Part shown: in pieces, positions 22,811 through 34,994 of the stretch
Layout of the letters: each line of letters starts with the position of its first letter
Numbering within the stretch: position 1 is the stretch's first letter
Assembly (NCBI GenBank): GCA_031769625.1
Contig: JAUIMM010000016.1
Span: forward strand, 16,569,001-16,633,000
Reading direction: 5' to 3'
DNA: 64,000 nucleotides
From: Taudactylus pleione
Lineage: Eukaryota > Chordata > Amphibia > Anura > Myobatrachidae
Made by a program: the position numbers and the translations under genes
The notes under the pieces: generated by a model
What the model saw: the letters and a program-made list of their open reading frames with translations, nothing else
Databases searched by the model: none
Told to the model about the DNA's origin: nothing

Positions 22811-23600
22811 AAATCATTACTTTTGTGTTTTTATTATTAATCATTGTATCATGGCAATGAAAAAACAATAAGAACACTGCATATTCAAAAATATGTAACT
22901 ACAATATAACCAAACAGTTTAATTTATGGCAGAGCATGGGAAAGCTTGTTCTGGTACACTGTGTAGGAACACTGGACACAGGTTTTATTGTGTAACACAA
23001 ATGTTCCTTAATTAGGAACTAGCAAAGTGCTTTATGGGAAGAGTAAAAATAATGCTGACAGCAATATAAAAACCAAAACAATGCCCGCATGAACATTAAA
23101 GAGAAAGCAGCACTACAGTATAATCACACGTAAAACATATGACAAGAACATTAATATATGTTTCCTTGAGAACTTGAAGCATATGGATTCCAAAAAATAA
23201 TAGTAATAAAAAACAGCAATTAAATGTAAAAATCCACTCTCTCCATTATTTCAGTTTCCAAATTCCTATGAGCCATGATTTAAGAAAATTCAATACCTAC
23301 CCCCCTGCAGCCCCAAAATGAGTGGACTTCTGCTCAATGGAAAGTACATAGAGAGCTCTTTAATATCCCATCAAATTCCCTTTTCACATTTGTGGATGTG
23401 ATAAGCCAGGCATTATTCATTGCATTTAATGTAATGTATGTAATTGCTAACCTCCCCTTCTATTCCTTACTTGCTGAATACTCTATAGAGGTAAATGTAG
23501 GGTGAGTATTCCATATGAAAATAAGTTAATTTCCAACTTGTTACAACCTCAATCAAGTCCTATTCACTGCATCTTGTGTACAATGCCTATAGTGACAATT
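22811..23600. other. AT-rich non-coding; nothing recognised
   Basis: No coding or repeat signature recognised. Confidence 0.4.
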
Positions 23601-23823
23601 GCAAGCTAGGTGGTGTTATTTTTGCAACCTGGATATGTGGATGGTGTAGTGCGCTTCTCAGGAGTAATACTTGATGCGGAAGTAGGGGGTGTATGGTATG
23701 TGGTTAGATTTGTGCTGCGGCCAAAGACACTGGTGTGCTCCCCAGTTTCACCAAATAAATTGTACAATGACCATGGACGTGTGTCTGGCAGCGGCACAAC
23801 TTATAGACTCACATAAATCTGCT

Positions 23824-23868
23824 GGTTTGTCTATATAAAAGTTTATTAAAACTAGAAAAGAATAGGAA

Positions 23869-23914
<46 letters not shown>

Positions 23915-24711
23915 GGGGAATGGTATCCATGAAACTAGAAAAGAATAACCCTAAGTGTATGTATATATATATATCTCAATAGGTGGGGGTCATCAATACT
24001 ACACATATAAATAAACATAATGCATGTAGGGTGGATAAAACCATATAAAACACATATATCATAAAACAATTCACACTTTACAATTTAAACCAAAATACGA
24101 TCTCAGTGAGAATAATTCATGCAAGGCAGTAAGGAACATATCGTTAACACATTACTTGGTCCAAGAGTACTCTGATCAAAAGGATTCCTAGTATTCCTTG
24201 GCAGGATAAATATTGTTAAATAGTCCTCTTCACATATGCATATGGGTTTGAGGTAATGTATTTTAGGGTTTGTATGATACAGTCACTATTGCTGTCTAGG
24301 ATGAAAAGCTGATGTGTATAGATTGGATGCGTGCACCTCCTACCTCAATACCAACATGTCAGCTCTGTCTTTGGAACAAGTCTCCCTGTGGAAATGCGTG
24401 AACTCTGGTGCTGTGATCGCTGATATACTGCTGCTGTGTAGTGGACCGCCGATTGTCACAAATCCCAGGTCTGCTTCCTGTGCTGGGTAGCTGTCTCTGG
24501 TAGCAGGAGTGATAGCAGCTGTCCGCATACAGGAGTCGGTTGATGTGGGCAATGGAGCTCCAGAGGTGAGCATACACATCTATCTCACAGCCGGGTAGCT
24601 TCTCCCGGTGTCTGGTCAGCAAAGGGGGGCGTGACCACGGGTGAAACGTGTTGGCCACACCGCCCTTTGCCGAATGGAGCAGTATGGATGACCCCTACCT
24701 ATTGAGATATA

Positions 24712-24746
<35 letters not shown>

Positions 24747-24900
24747 CAAACAAATATATATATACATATATATATACACACACTTTGGATTGTTCTGATC
24801 TAGTTTCATTCCCCCATTCCCCCACATATATATAAATATATATATATATATTCCTATTCTTTTCTACTTTTAATAAACTTTTATATAGACAATCCACCAT
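23824..24900. mobile_element. Inverted-repeat element with TA tracts in both arms
   Basis: TTTGTCTATATAAAAGTTTA (left, about 23827) recurs inverted at about 24870-24890. Further matching blocks follow inward: AGAAAAGAATAGGAATAT, a (TA)n tract, a GGGGGAATG block, GAAACTAGA, a second TA tract, and CTCAATAGGTGGGGGTCATC against its inverse at 24683-24705. The unique centre (24000-24680) carries GGTGAAACGTGTTGG at 24641, a word also present in the fold-back element at 13337. The centre has no coding frame with a recognisable domain. Confidence 0.75.
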
Positions 24901-25090
24901 TATTTTTGCAACCTGTTTATACCCTGGTGTTTGGGATCCTTCCCAAGAACATTGAAAAAGTGCTTGATTACAATCACCTGGAGTTCAGTAGAGAACTCAG
25001 CGTGGTGTTTCTTGCTGGAGACAGTCTAATCAACATCAATGAGTGGATATGTATTTGGTAAGGAACCCATTGACTGGATTGCAATGCTCA

Positions 25091-25442
25091 CACCATTATT
25101 ATTATTATTATTACCAGTTATTTATATAGCGCACACATATTCCGCAGCGCTTTACAGAGAATATTTGGCCATTCATATCAGTCCCTGCCCCAGTGGAGCT
25201 TACAATCAATATTCCCTATCACATGCACACACATACACACACAGGTTAATTTGTGTTGCGAGCCAATTAACCTAGCAGTATATTTTTGGAGTGTGGGAGG
25301 AAACCGGAGTACCCGGAGGAAACCCACGCAAGCACAGGGAGAATATACAAACTCCACACAGGTAGGGCTGTGGTGGGAATCGAACCCATGACCTCAGTAC
25401 TGTGAGGCAGTAACGCTAACCATTATACCGTCTGTGCTGCCC
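25091..25442 (-). mobile_element. tRNA-derived SINE with L2-like tail
   Basis: On the minus strand the 5' part is tRNA-like: a TAATGGTTAGCG A-box-like word and a B-box GGGTTCGATTCCCACC (about 25370-25387), the internal pol III promoter elements of tRNA-derived SINEs. The body contains GTGTGGAGTTTGTATATTCT CCCTG and GGTTTCCTCCGGGTACTCCG, well known in fish and amphibian SINE/LINE repeats. The 3' end is an (ATA)n tail (25091-25113). Orientation and tail suggest mobilisation by an L2-type LINE. That partner is inferred from the tail. Confidence 0.85.
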
Positions 25443-25619
25443 TTGTGATGCTAAACAGCTGTAGTACAAAACTGGCAATAGTGTGATGCCCATTAAGAAG
25501 GCATTCCTGGTTTAGTGGAAGTCCATTGAGCCCTTTTGAAAGTGCAAACGTCTCATTTTTTGTATGTGATTAGGCACCCATCTTTAGAGACACTCGGATA
25601 TCTATTTACCATCAATGCT

Positions 25620-25960
25620 TATATCTTATATATAAAATTCATTGGTCTATTTATTTGTTTGTCTGTCCAGCTATGCACTTGAATACCCATGCACGGATTG
25701 GGATTGCCCCAGGGAGCCTATTCTGAGCCTACCACTGGATGGATTGGATGAAAACTTCTAGAGTGGTAACAGTGGATCCCAGAAGACATGCTAGGGGGAT
25801 AAGGTCCTAGTCAGACCTCCTGTTGGAGTACGCTGGGCAGAACTTTGACCCAGGGAGCCTGTTCTAGGACTTTCACTGGATGGATTTGGATAAAAACTTC
25901 ATAAAGGAGTGGCAACAGGTCTGGGATGCCTAACTTAATAACTTGAAGATTTAAACCAGG
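25620..25960 (+). repeat. Helitron-like leader with two ~137-bp subrepeats
   Basis: It starts with TATCTTATATATAAAATTCA TTGGTCTATTTATTTG. GGGAGCCTATTCTGAGCCT...CACTGGATGGATT recurs at about 25715 and 25852. Tandem subrepeats after an AT-rich start resemble the Helitron 5' block at 14701-15060 in layout, although not in sequence. No helicase sequence follows. Class assignment is tentative. Confidence 0.4.
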
Positions 25961-28440
25961 GCAACATCGGGTATAACTGAGTCTTCATAGAGCAGTATTT
26001 TAGGAGAAAAAATACAAGTTATAATTCCTCAAGTTCATCATCTTTGGACTTGACTTGAAGAGATGTTTTCACTTTTATTGACATGTGCCTATATAATGGA
26101 TCTTAATCGCACCTGCACAGATGCACTTCAAAAGAAGGAATTGGGGCAATAAGCTGTGTATACATTTGTGCAATAATTATGTAATGCGCTGCCACAATTT
26201 TCTGGTTCATAAATTGTCTCTTATTGATTTATTTAATTTATCAAGTATTCAAAAATGTGGTCGATAAGGGTGTAAAGAATATACTGTATAAACATGTTTC
26301 TATGTCATTTAAATATATATTACTTTTCTGGACTATTACACTAAAGCAGGAAATGCTCGTCTTTTGATGAGATGCAATAAGTGAATTTATGTTAATTTTT
26401 TTCAATCCTTTATAAGTTAAATGGTGCTCTAAGCAATGTCTCCTTTGTTGTATGCTTTGTTAGCACACATTTTTGATAACAGGTAGAACAAATCAGGGTT
26501 TCTTTCCATAGAAATTATAACCAATTCATTCTGAAATAGATAAAGTAATCTCATAACATGAATTTTGGACCTTTTACGAGAAACGTCAGTATCACATTTA
26601 CAAATTCTGGATACAAAATGATTATTGCAACCTCTTAGATCTTATTAGAACTTTAACAATAATCAAAAGAATAGTACTTGCCTGTGCACACAAACTTAGA
26701 ATATGTTTTATACATAAAATTTGCCAGTTTCTATACACTGTTAAGCAATTCAGAATACATAACTTCTCTGAGTCTAGCATGTGAAAATTCTACAGTATTG
26801 GTAAACTATTTATTAAAAAAGCAACACAGTAAGCATGTTATCCACCTTTTCTAATTTATTAATTTATAATTGTTTATGGTGTTTCATTTGATAATCATTT
26901 TGCTTATCCATTTCACATAAATGTTGTAATCCCTATAGAATGTTCAATACAATGTTTCCAAACTACAGACATAGGTTTTTTTTAATGTCCTCCTTTTTAA
27001 ATATATTCCATGTTCAGACCATACATATGGTGAATAAATATAATATTAAATATAAAGAGAAATACATATTTGTACAATTAGCCAGTACATCCATGGATAT
27101 AACATTTGCTCTGAACTATGCCAGTAGCATTAGTCACAAAAGCAAATACATTTAGTGCTATACATTTTCTAGAATTGAGTTAATAAACTTTACACAGCCA
27201 AGCATGGAAATGCCATTCAAGTAATATCACAGTGTACTGTGTAGAATTATTATAGGAGGCTAATAATAATACATTTTATTACTTTATTATTTACCTGTTG
27301 TGTTAGCCTTTTTAACTTGTCAATCTTTATAGTTTCATACACCAAAATAAATTGCTATTGGAATTACATTGATTTCATACTTTTAGCCTGAGTGACACCT
27401 TTATTCTTTTGTCCACTTCCAAGATGCAGCTTTAGGGCAAGTGCAAAAGATCTTTTTTGGCACTATTATAGCACTCTCAGGAATAAATATTCTTATATTG
27501 AATTTCCTTAGAAAACAGCCTATATTTGATATAGTTTAAATATACATTATGAGAGGAATCTACTTATGGTCAATTGCTCAATCTTTGTTAAATTACTCAA
27601 AATGTATTTAATTGTGGTCAGCTATATTGAGTGGATGGATAATTTATTTCCCATTTGGACTATGTTGGATCAATGCAGAATAAAAAAGAAAATATTATTT
27701 TAAAAATTTATCTTATGACCATTCAAGATAAAAAAAAAGAAAAAATAGCATTTCCCATTTGGACTATGACAGTTCAAGATAAAAAAAAATAATATTCTAT
27801 TTAACAAAATAAATGAGGGTTTGGGAGAGTTTTATTAAATTGAAGTTCATTTAAAAATGTGTTTACTTATTTTTACTATTTTCATATAATGACCTTTGCC
27901 CAATATACTGGATCCACTGTGGTGCAAGTTGTCACTCCAGGAGTCCCAGATTATTTTGTTACACCAGTGACCACAGTCCATAGGGTTAGGAAGAGCACCA
28001 GTACATTTTAGTGTAGGCCTGGTAGCCACTAAGAGAGGGGCATTCTATTTTTATGGCATCCTCAAAGAGGCACCAGAGCTGTCCAGACTAAGGTTGGTTG
28101 TCACAATTGTAAAGTAAACCACTCTTGGTCTCACTGTAATGGTGGAAACTACTGTATGACGAACTGCCCATTATCTTAATTATTTACTTTACACAGCATA
28201 GTTCATAACTTTTGACATTATTATCAAAGATCCCATTTATTTATGTACTTGTAAGCGCATAATAGGTTTTTGTTTTTATTAATCTAATTTTTGTCACTGG
28301 GTTTCAAGCAATCTTGAATGTCTGAAACCAATGAAAACAGATTTGGTGATTCCAACAGCAATTTTCTAAATCTGTATTTCATAGCTTCCCCTGTTTTGTG
28401 GATAACACTGATACATTTGTGATTGGAGTGTCTGGTGATT
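25961..28440. other. AT-rich non-coding, 2.5 kb; one short local duplication
   Basis: No coding signature. ATTTCCCATTTGGACTATG recurs at about 27647 and 27751 with nearby CAAGATAAAAAAAA words, a small local duplication. Otherwise featureless. Confidence 0.45.
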
Positions 28441-28444
28441 TTTA

Positions 28445-28860
28445 GGTACAGTACTCTGGGTGGAATGCTTGACGCATCGCATTTTGAATGCGATGCATCC
28501 CAACAGTCATCGCAAGCATAACGGCATAGAACAATCACAAAGTATGGCTCTCCCGGTAAGCTGTCCTTTGCTATAGAAGGATTTCTGGGTTTAGGACCCG
28601 GGAGTCCTCCTGCGCATGCATTGAGTGATGCATATGCTGCAGGGGGTGCTGGGAGGGATCCAATTAGCTCCCTCTCAGGGGGAAATGTGAATATAATCCC
28701 ATAGGTTTCTATTGGGTAATGCCATCTAACGATGCGGCTGCCTACCGCATCCAAGCTCCAGAATGTATTGCATTCCAGAGCTTAGTGTATTTGCAATAAG
28801 CGGTCAAACCTCAGAAAGCATCAAAATAAGCTTTGATGTATCCCACCCTCTGTGGAAAAG
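28445..28860 (+). repeat. Dispersed GCATGCGATGCATCG-type repeat, copy 2
   Basis: Colinear with 22440-22810: GCATTTTGAATGCGATGCATC, GGCTCTCCCGGTAAGCTGTC, GGGTTTAGGACCCGGGAGTC, then a right part rich in GATGC words ending near GATGTATCCCACCC. A 156-codon minus-strand frame (28284-28754) crosses it but is a chance opening in the repeat. Confidence 0.65.
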
Positions 28861-29384
28861 TGGTGACTTACAGATCAATTTGCCTTTTATAGAATTCACG
28901 ACTAGCAAATGGATCTATAAATAACAAAAGTGTTTTATCACTATTTCTGCAATTCAGTCTGGTATAACTATAATCACATCATGGCTGCTAGGTACCACAG
29001 CAGAGATTTCTGCAGACAAGATGTGCTACTGCAGATGGAGCAGAAAGTCAGGATTACCTTGACATCAAAGAAGAATACAGTACATGTCTTGGAATTGTCT
29101 ATAATTAAGAGAGGTTTACAGATTTAGGAGAAAAAAGTACAAGAAACAGAGACAAAGGGGAAAGTATATAAAGGTCCAGAATTTGGATCATGAGAGGGCA
29201 GTATGTTGAGAATGGCTAAAGGTGAGTGAATACATTCAGCATACTGTAGTTTGTAGTTTCATGAATACCTGTGATTCACATAGGCACCTAGAGGTGTGAA
29301 AGAACTACCAGTTATTATAGCACAATAACTTCTCTTTAGTTATAAGTTTAGATGTGATTGAAATGCATATAGCTCTGGATAGCC
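28861..29384. other. Non-coding; nothing recognised
   Basis: AT-rich, no notable features. Confidence 0.4.
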
Positions 29385-30180
29385 CATACCAAGTTATTGA
29401 CCACTCCATGGTGACATATGCTGGGCACTGCTGGATAGAATATGCTTGGCAATGCTAGATACTCATATTATGTGGAATGACCAGTATAAGGTGTTTGTCA
29501 TTGCTGGGTATAATGTATTTGGTTGCAGCTGTGTATTATGTGTTCGGCTCTGCTTGATAAAAATACTTGATCATTGTTGGGCATATTGTGTTGGGTCTGT
29601 TGGTTCTAATGTGTTGATTTCTGCTGGATATACTACTGTATGTTTGGCATGGCTAAAGACTGCATGTGTACTAACTATGGTAATAAATAATTGGTATAAT
29701 GTGCTGGTCTCTGATAGATATAAAGTATTGGTAACTGTTGGACATTAATATTCTGACAACTGTTGGGCATGGATTATAGAGAGAAGGAAAAAGGGGTTGT
29801 ATTACAAGGCGCACATAAGAACTGGCTTATATAAAATATAACTTTAGAAAATGTTAAAATAAAATACATTTTATATAAGCCAGTTCTTATGTGCGGCTTG
29901 TAATACAACCCCTTTTTCCTTCTCTCTATAATCCATGATTTATTTAGGTTGACTAAGGCTGCACCCCCATATCCAGATATATGATTTATATGATTTCATT
30001 TGGGGTTTCTTGTTTAGACAATTGAGTGTGCAGGTACTCCCTCATTTCCCCACCCCTTTTATAAAGACACCTGTTGGGCATAATATGTCTATTATTGTTA
30101 TATGCTAGTCACTAACTATGTACAATGAAGTTGGTCATTCATTGGTATAATGTGTGGATGTTTGCTGCATATAATAGGTA
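29385..30180 (+). repeat. Degenerate ~25-bp minisatellite, split by an insertion
   Basis: Words of the form TTGCTGGGCATAATGTGTTTGG recur with heavy drift from 29385 to 29770 and again from 30080 to about 30180. The array is interrupted by the 29771-30080 insertion. The 100-codon frame at 29446-29748 is a translation of this array. Confidence 0.65.
29768..30081. mobile_element. Insertion with 70-bp near-perfect inverted repeat
   Basis: Arms 29768-29837 and 29868-29937 are reverse complements with a single mismatch (GGCGC against GCCGC), around a 30-bp AT-rich loop. CTGTTGGGCAT occurs just before the insert (to 29770) and again at 30071-30081, and the minisatellite pattern resumes after it, so the whole insert (about 29771-30070) is flanked by an 11-bp direct duplication. 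A target duplication of this length with terminal inversion on one side would fit retroposition with 5' inversion. Because the host sequence is itself repetitive, the duplication could be array-derived. Confidence 0.7.
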
Positions 30181-30849
30181 TGATTCTGAGCTGCACGTAA
30201 AACTGCCACAAGCTCGGATGACGCTGCTGCCAGGTTTAGAACAGGTGCTAATGCAGCTATCCACATGGCATCATGTGTATAGCCACACTGCCCACTGCTA
30301 ATCTGTCCACATCCATCATCATTAGTATCTGCACTTACACCATGATGGGTGCAAGAGATCCATCTGAAACAGATGCCCCCTTGCCACATGCACTCCTCAG
30401 AATAGCGGGACGGAACTCTGGCAACATGCTCACAATACTCCCCACATAACTGTTCTCTTGATTGCATGCAAAAAAGTAGTCACCCATTTGACACCGAGAA
30501 ATGCCCATATCATGAATGCAGAGAGCCAGACACAATAGTAGCCTCACAGTGTTAATATACATGTATTGGCACGTGCGCATTTTGCAAATAATTGTTAGAT
30601 GTGCCCGCTTTTTGACGTGCGCGTGACTGCCGTATATAGGGGTCAATCCAGTTAAGTGCGAATGGGGTGAATTGCCATAGAAACACTGGGAATTAGCTTG
30701 GAAGTTGCCCTCCTCACTGCCCGATCTCACCCTGGATTTGCACATTTTTGCTTGCAGACTTACGGGGCTGAGAACAGAAATGTGCAAGTCCAGGAGTACC
30801 ATAAGTGCAGCATACAACCGCACTTACTCGCGAGTGTGAGGAACTCGCA
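30181..30849. other. Non-coding; possible MITE remnants
   Basis: GC content is moderately raised. GGGGTCAATCCAGTTAAGTG (near 30640) looks like a MITE start, but no matching inverted end was found. Minus-strand frames over this stretch have no domain. Confidence 0.35.
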
Positions 30850-30857
30850 CCTAAATG

Positions 30858-31673
30858 TAGAGCCGTAACTAGACTTTTGGTGCCCTGGGCAAGAAAGAGC
30901 ATTGGATCCCCCCGTCTCAATTTTTCAAATAGGTACATAACACGAGTGCATGGCCTCATGGGGAAATCTGATTTTTCTTGTGTGATGATGAAGAGGTACC
31001 GATCCCTTTATACCACTGTTATCCAGGTGTTACTGCCAAATACACTGTGAATGCAATGGCTGCAGTGATGATACACAATAATTATGCAGCTCCAGATGAG
31101 GGAGAACGCTGGTGAAGCTGCACCTGAAGCAGGATTTGTCCATAAGAACAGTCATGCACAAGCCTGGAGCTGGCAGTGTAGATCACCAACTTAAAGTATA
31201 GAAAGGGTGCTACTTGTGGTGTATATGCAGCAAATATCAGCAGCAGGGAGGTCTGTGTATGTACCCTGAGCTGGCAGTTGAACTCACCAGCAAGGGTACT
31301 TGAGGTGTGCTGGTAACATCTTGGTTGGGAATTGGTTCAGGGCTGTCATCTAGAATTGTGGGGCAGAAAGCTCCATGTGCAAGGTGTCTGACTACCATGT
31401 GAGAAGTAATAGGTGTGAGACCCGGGTATGACAGTATTTTGGAATATGTGTTACATGATAGAGGATGTGACTGAAGATGCTTGGGGAGGTGGCCAGATGG
31501 AGGGGTAGATGACAAGGGATGAGATAGGGGAGGCCAGGGGATGCCAGGCCTAAAAGAAGAGGAAGCTATAAGTGAGAATGATTATAAACAGAAAATTGAC
31601 AGACCTGAACAGCGTTCCCTACTCTGCGGTGCCCTGTGCTGTGGCACGTCACACCACCCTAGTTACAGCCCTG
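30858..31673. mobile_element. Non-autonomous hAT-type element (816 bp), TSD CCTAAATG
   Basis: An exact 8-bp duplication CCTAAATG lies at 30850-30857 and 31674-31681. The element begins TAGAGCCGTAACTAGAC and ends CCTAGTTACAGCCCTG. The inverted termini share GTAACTAG and a GGGCTGTAAC-like end. No transposase-like frame is present inside, so it depends on an autonomous relative. Confidence 0.85.
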
Positions 31674-31681
31674 CCTAAATG

Positions 31682-33649
31682 ATTTGACCCCATAATGTGT
31701 TAGACGCTTTGTGTATAAAGGTTATAATAGATTGCTATGCAGTGAATTTATGTGACATTTAAGCGGTTGTTACTAGTGCTATAAACAACACCTACTAATT
31801 TATGGAAGGCTGTTTGTATTCTGTTGAGTGAAATAAAATATAGCTCTGCCATTGAGGAATTTGCAAATTGTCTCAGTGTTTCTCATTTTCAAATCAAGAA
31901 ACATTTTTATGGGTCTGGATTGGTCAAGAAATGTGACAAAAAAAATACCAGGTTTACTCAACTCCACTGGACAAGTTTCCAACTTAATAAATCTCTCTAC
32001 AAGTCTTAAACTGAACACTTAAAACGTCATTCTCCCATTAATTAAATAGTGGTATTGATTTATGCTCATTATTTTCTTAACTAACTTACCATAACCATTC
32101 ATTGCACAAGTTAATAATAATAATTATGTCTGCATTACATGAGGTATTACCACTTAAAAACCCCTAAATATGTCTGAAAACCTGTATTAACGTCTTATTA
32201 TTTGCTTTATTTAAATCCATTTAAAGCTGCACTAAACATGTAAAAATGTTTCCTTTCAATAAAGTGCTGACTTAACAAGAAATAAAAAGTTTGCTTGTTT
32301 CAGTCTCATACAACACCTGTCTCGTCAGCAGGACCACTCTAAGGCAAGGGCCTCCAGGCGCCCATGTCCCTAGATTCTGCATGCCTCATTCCTCATCCAC
32401 GCTGCTAGTAATGTACCATCACTGGCACAGTTACACCTGAACACTCTGGTGATGCCAAACACCTGGCTTGATTCTCCACTGTCCAAATGAAAAATAAGCA
32501 TAATCTCCTTTGTGAGGAAACAGCAAATGAGGGAGTTTATGACAAATTATGTTGGTTTATGCAGAAAAAGTGATAATAACATACCAACTGTTTTTTTTCT
32601 AACTTAATGAATCATGTTTCATCAGTCTTCATGCCCTTTAATTAGACACTACTAGAAACATAAAATATTAATTTACTCATATTTCTTTAACCAGACAGTA
32701 TATGTATTATGATGTTTATTCGCACAGAATATTTTTTTTTCTCATTGTATTTAGATTATCATTTTTATTCCATATGATCGGGTGTTTTGCAATGATTAAC
32801 AGTGCATGAAAAAACAATGATGACAGTATAAAATTATTAACACTGATACTAAACAGTTGATGGAGCTGATAGAGAAATATATGGAATGCTGAGTATCAGG
32901 GATTGGGAATGTAAAAACAAACATCAAAACATCAAACAAAAATGCTAGAAATAAAAAAAATGCAAACTTAAAAACCAATGTATTTGTCAGTGACTTATGA
33001 GAAAATATCTGAAAATGATGCTTTAGTGCAAATATAGAACATGCAAAAATTAAAAGGCTAAAGGGACAGGTATTATTGATTTACATGCTAATCTTCCAAC
33101 TGTTACTAATTTTCTTGATTCCTAATTTTGAAGTTGTGTTCCCAACATCCATCATTGCTGTACACTAGAGGGTATGAGCATCTTTTCCAATAAATTAGAA
33201 GAACTATGACTAATTATAGTATGATATTAGCTATGCAAAATACTGTGTAACATCAAGTGAACACATTTACCATTTTAAATTACAGTTGACGCTATACAAC
33301 AAATGCAGTTTTATGTTTATTAAATTATAGATTTTTTATATTGCTTTCCCTCTAGTTCAGTACATTCTTTTTTAACATGGTTTTTGCTCAAGAATCTAGC
33401 TATATATATTTTTTAAATCTTAGGTTCCATGACTAATTGTGGCTTTATGAATTATTTTTATACTTTTTTTTAATCTGAAGAATTATTATCATTTTTAAAT
33501 ATTTTTATTGGACAAAGCTTCAATGATACAGAAGTCACAGTCAATATCAAATTAATACAATTAGCATTAAGTTTACATTCAAAGGAGTGGTAACTTTAGA
33601 ATAATGACAAAAGTTGAATAAGAACTATACATATAAACTAGTTACATTA
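31682..33649. other. AT-rich non-coding, 2 kb; nothing recognised
   Basis: Several overlapping short frames on both strands (31800-32018, 32796-32978), none with a domain. Poly-T and poly-A runs are common. Confidence 0.45.
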
Positions 33650-34050
33650 CCTACCATCTGGATGCCAACTGACGAAATCCCAGCGTCGGAATCTCGAACC
33701 GCGGACAGAAGACCAACGCCGGAATCTTGACATGAGTGGAAATGTGGGGAGGTTATGATTAGGCTGAGGACAGGGGGGTTAGGTACCACCGGAGGGGGGT
33801 TAGGGTTAGGCACTAAGGGGGGAGGGTTAGGATTAGGCACTAAGGGGGAGGGTTAGGTTTAGGCACTAACTGGGAGGGTTAGGATTAGGGTGTGGGGTGG
33901 GGAGGGTTGGGGCGCAGAAAGGTAAGGGTTAGAGGGTGATGGTGGGGAGGGTAAGCATACTTACATATCTCCTGTCAGGATTCTCACCATCGTTGGTCTT
34001 TTGACAGCCGGCATCCCAAGTGCCGGGCTATTATACCCAACCCAACTAGA
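33650..34050. repeat. Dispersed repeat with GGGTTAGG/ATTAGGCACTAA minisatellite
   Basis: The core (about 33755-33930) consists of GGAGGGTTAGGATTAGGCAC TAAG-like units of 24-27 bp. It is flanked by GGAATC/GATTCC-type words (CCAGCGTCGGAATC near 33680, TGTCAGGATTCTCACC near 33975) and ends in GACAGCCGGCATCCCAAGTG CCGGG. It shares the CTAACCCTAACCC motif, inverted, with the repeats at 17170 and 62045. Confidence 0.6.
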
Positions 34051-34504
34051 CTACGATAGAAAGACAAAGAGTAATCGAAATTAAAAAAATAAATATTTTA
34101 AGATATAACTTATAATCTTATAATGCTATTAGCAATTTAAAACAGTTAGTTGATTTTAACAAAGTACATCAGCATATGCTAGACAATGGGTTCATTTATT
34201 TACTGTATGTATGTATGATATAGTATAGTAAACACAGTTCAGTTTACTCAACCTTTAACATGTAATTGCAGCCCCATTATGAAAAGATTTTGTTTTTTAG
34301 GAAGTGTTTCACAGTTAGTTACTGTTCAGATTCAACAAAACATGTAGGAGAATTTTGAGCTATGTAGATTCCCATAAATTCAAGTAATTTCATAGAAAAA
34401 TAAAGGCTAGAGGTAACCAGGGAGCCCAATGACACTGAATATCACTGTTCATTAAATGTACTTACAATAGCATTACTAGAACTTGCCACTATTGCCACTA
34501 TAAC

Positions 34505-34994
34505 GCTTCCCGCTTTGTCTCTTTACCGAGGCGAAGCAGGAAGCACTACCGATGAGATGTATAAACATCTCATCGGCCAGAGAGGGGCAACATTAACGCC
34601 CCCTCCGGCGCTACCCGCTGGTGACCACAGCGCATCAGCCTAGTGCTGATGCACTGTGTGTCAGTCCTGGCCGGCTCCACTGAGTATGCGCGGGATCTCG
34701 CAAGTATCGCGAGATCCCCGCGTGCAGCCTGGAGCTGGCAGCCGCCGCAGCAGGGACAGCGCTGTCCCTGCTGTGGGTATAGGGCAGTGCCAGGCTGTAG
34801 CTGTTGATAGAGACAGCTACAGCGGGCTGAATGGTCCGTGATCTGACCGTTCATACATGGCCCAGGCTATCGGCGCTGCTATCTTGTAGATAGCAGCGCC
34901 GATAATGACAGGGGAGCTATTACCGCCCAGACCCCCGATTATACATCGGAGAGAAGCGGTATCAGCGCATGTAATGTGCGCTGATACCGCTTCT
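34505..34994. repeat. Block of about ten consecutive hairpins
   Basis: Perfect or near-perfect inverted repeats follow one another: 34505-34544 (11 bp, one mismatch), 34549-34576 (12 bp, loop ATAA), 34582-34604 (7 bp, bulged), 34626-34658 (14 bp, one mismatch), 34692-34718 (10 bp), 34748-34773 (26-bp perfect palindrome), 34794-34823 (11 bp), 34828-34853 (9 bp, one mismatch), 34868-34904 (17 bp, loop TGT) and 34952-34994 (18 bp, loop TGTAATG). The block is GC-rich within AT-rich flanks. It is probably a MITE built of stem-loops, since the right edge CTTCATACATCTCCCCC looks like a transposon end, but the opposite end is not clear. Confidence 0.85.

Noticed and set aside
28284..28754. 156-codon minus-strand frame
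   Set aside because: It overlaps a repeat present two or three times in the window without conservation of the frame.
33755..33930. Telomere or interstitial telomeric repeat
   Set aside because: Units are 24-27 bp with GGCACTAA inserts, not (TTAGGG)n, and lie inside a dispersed repeat.
34570..34854. 94-codon minus-strand frame in the hairpin block
   Set aside because: It is GC-driven chance opening through self-complementary DNA. The opposite strand is equally open.
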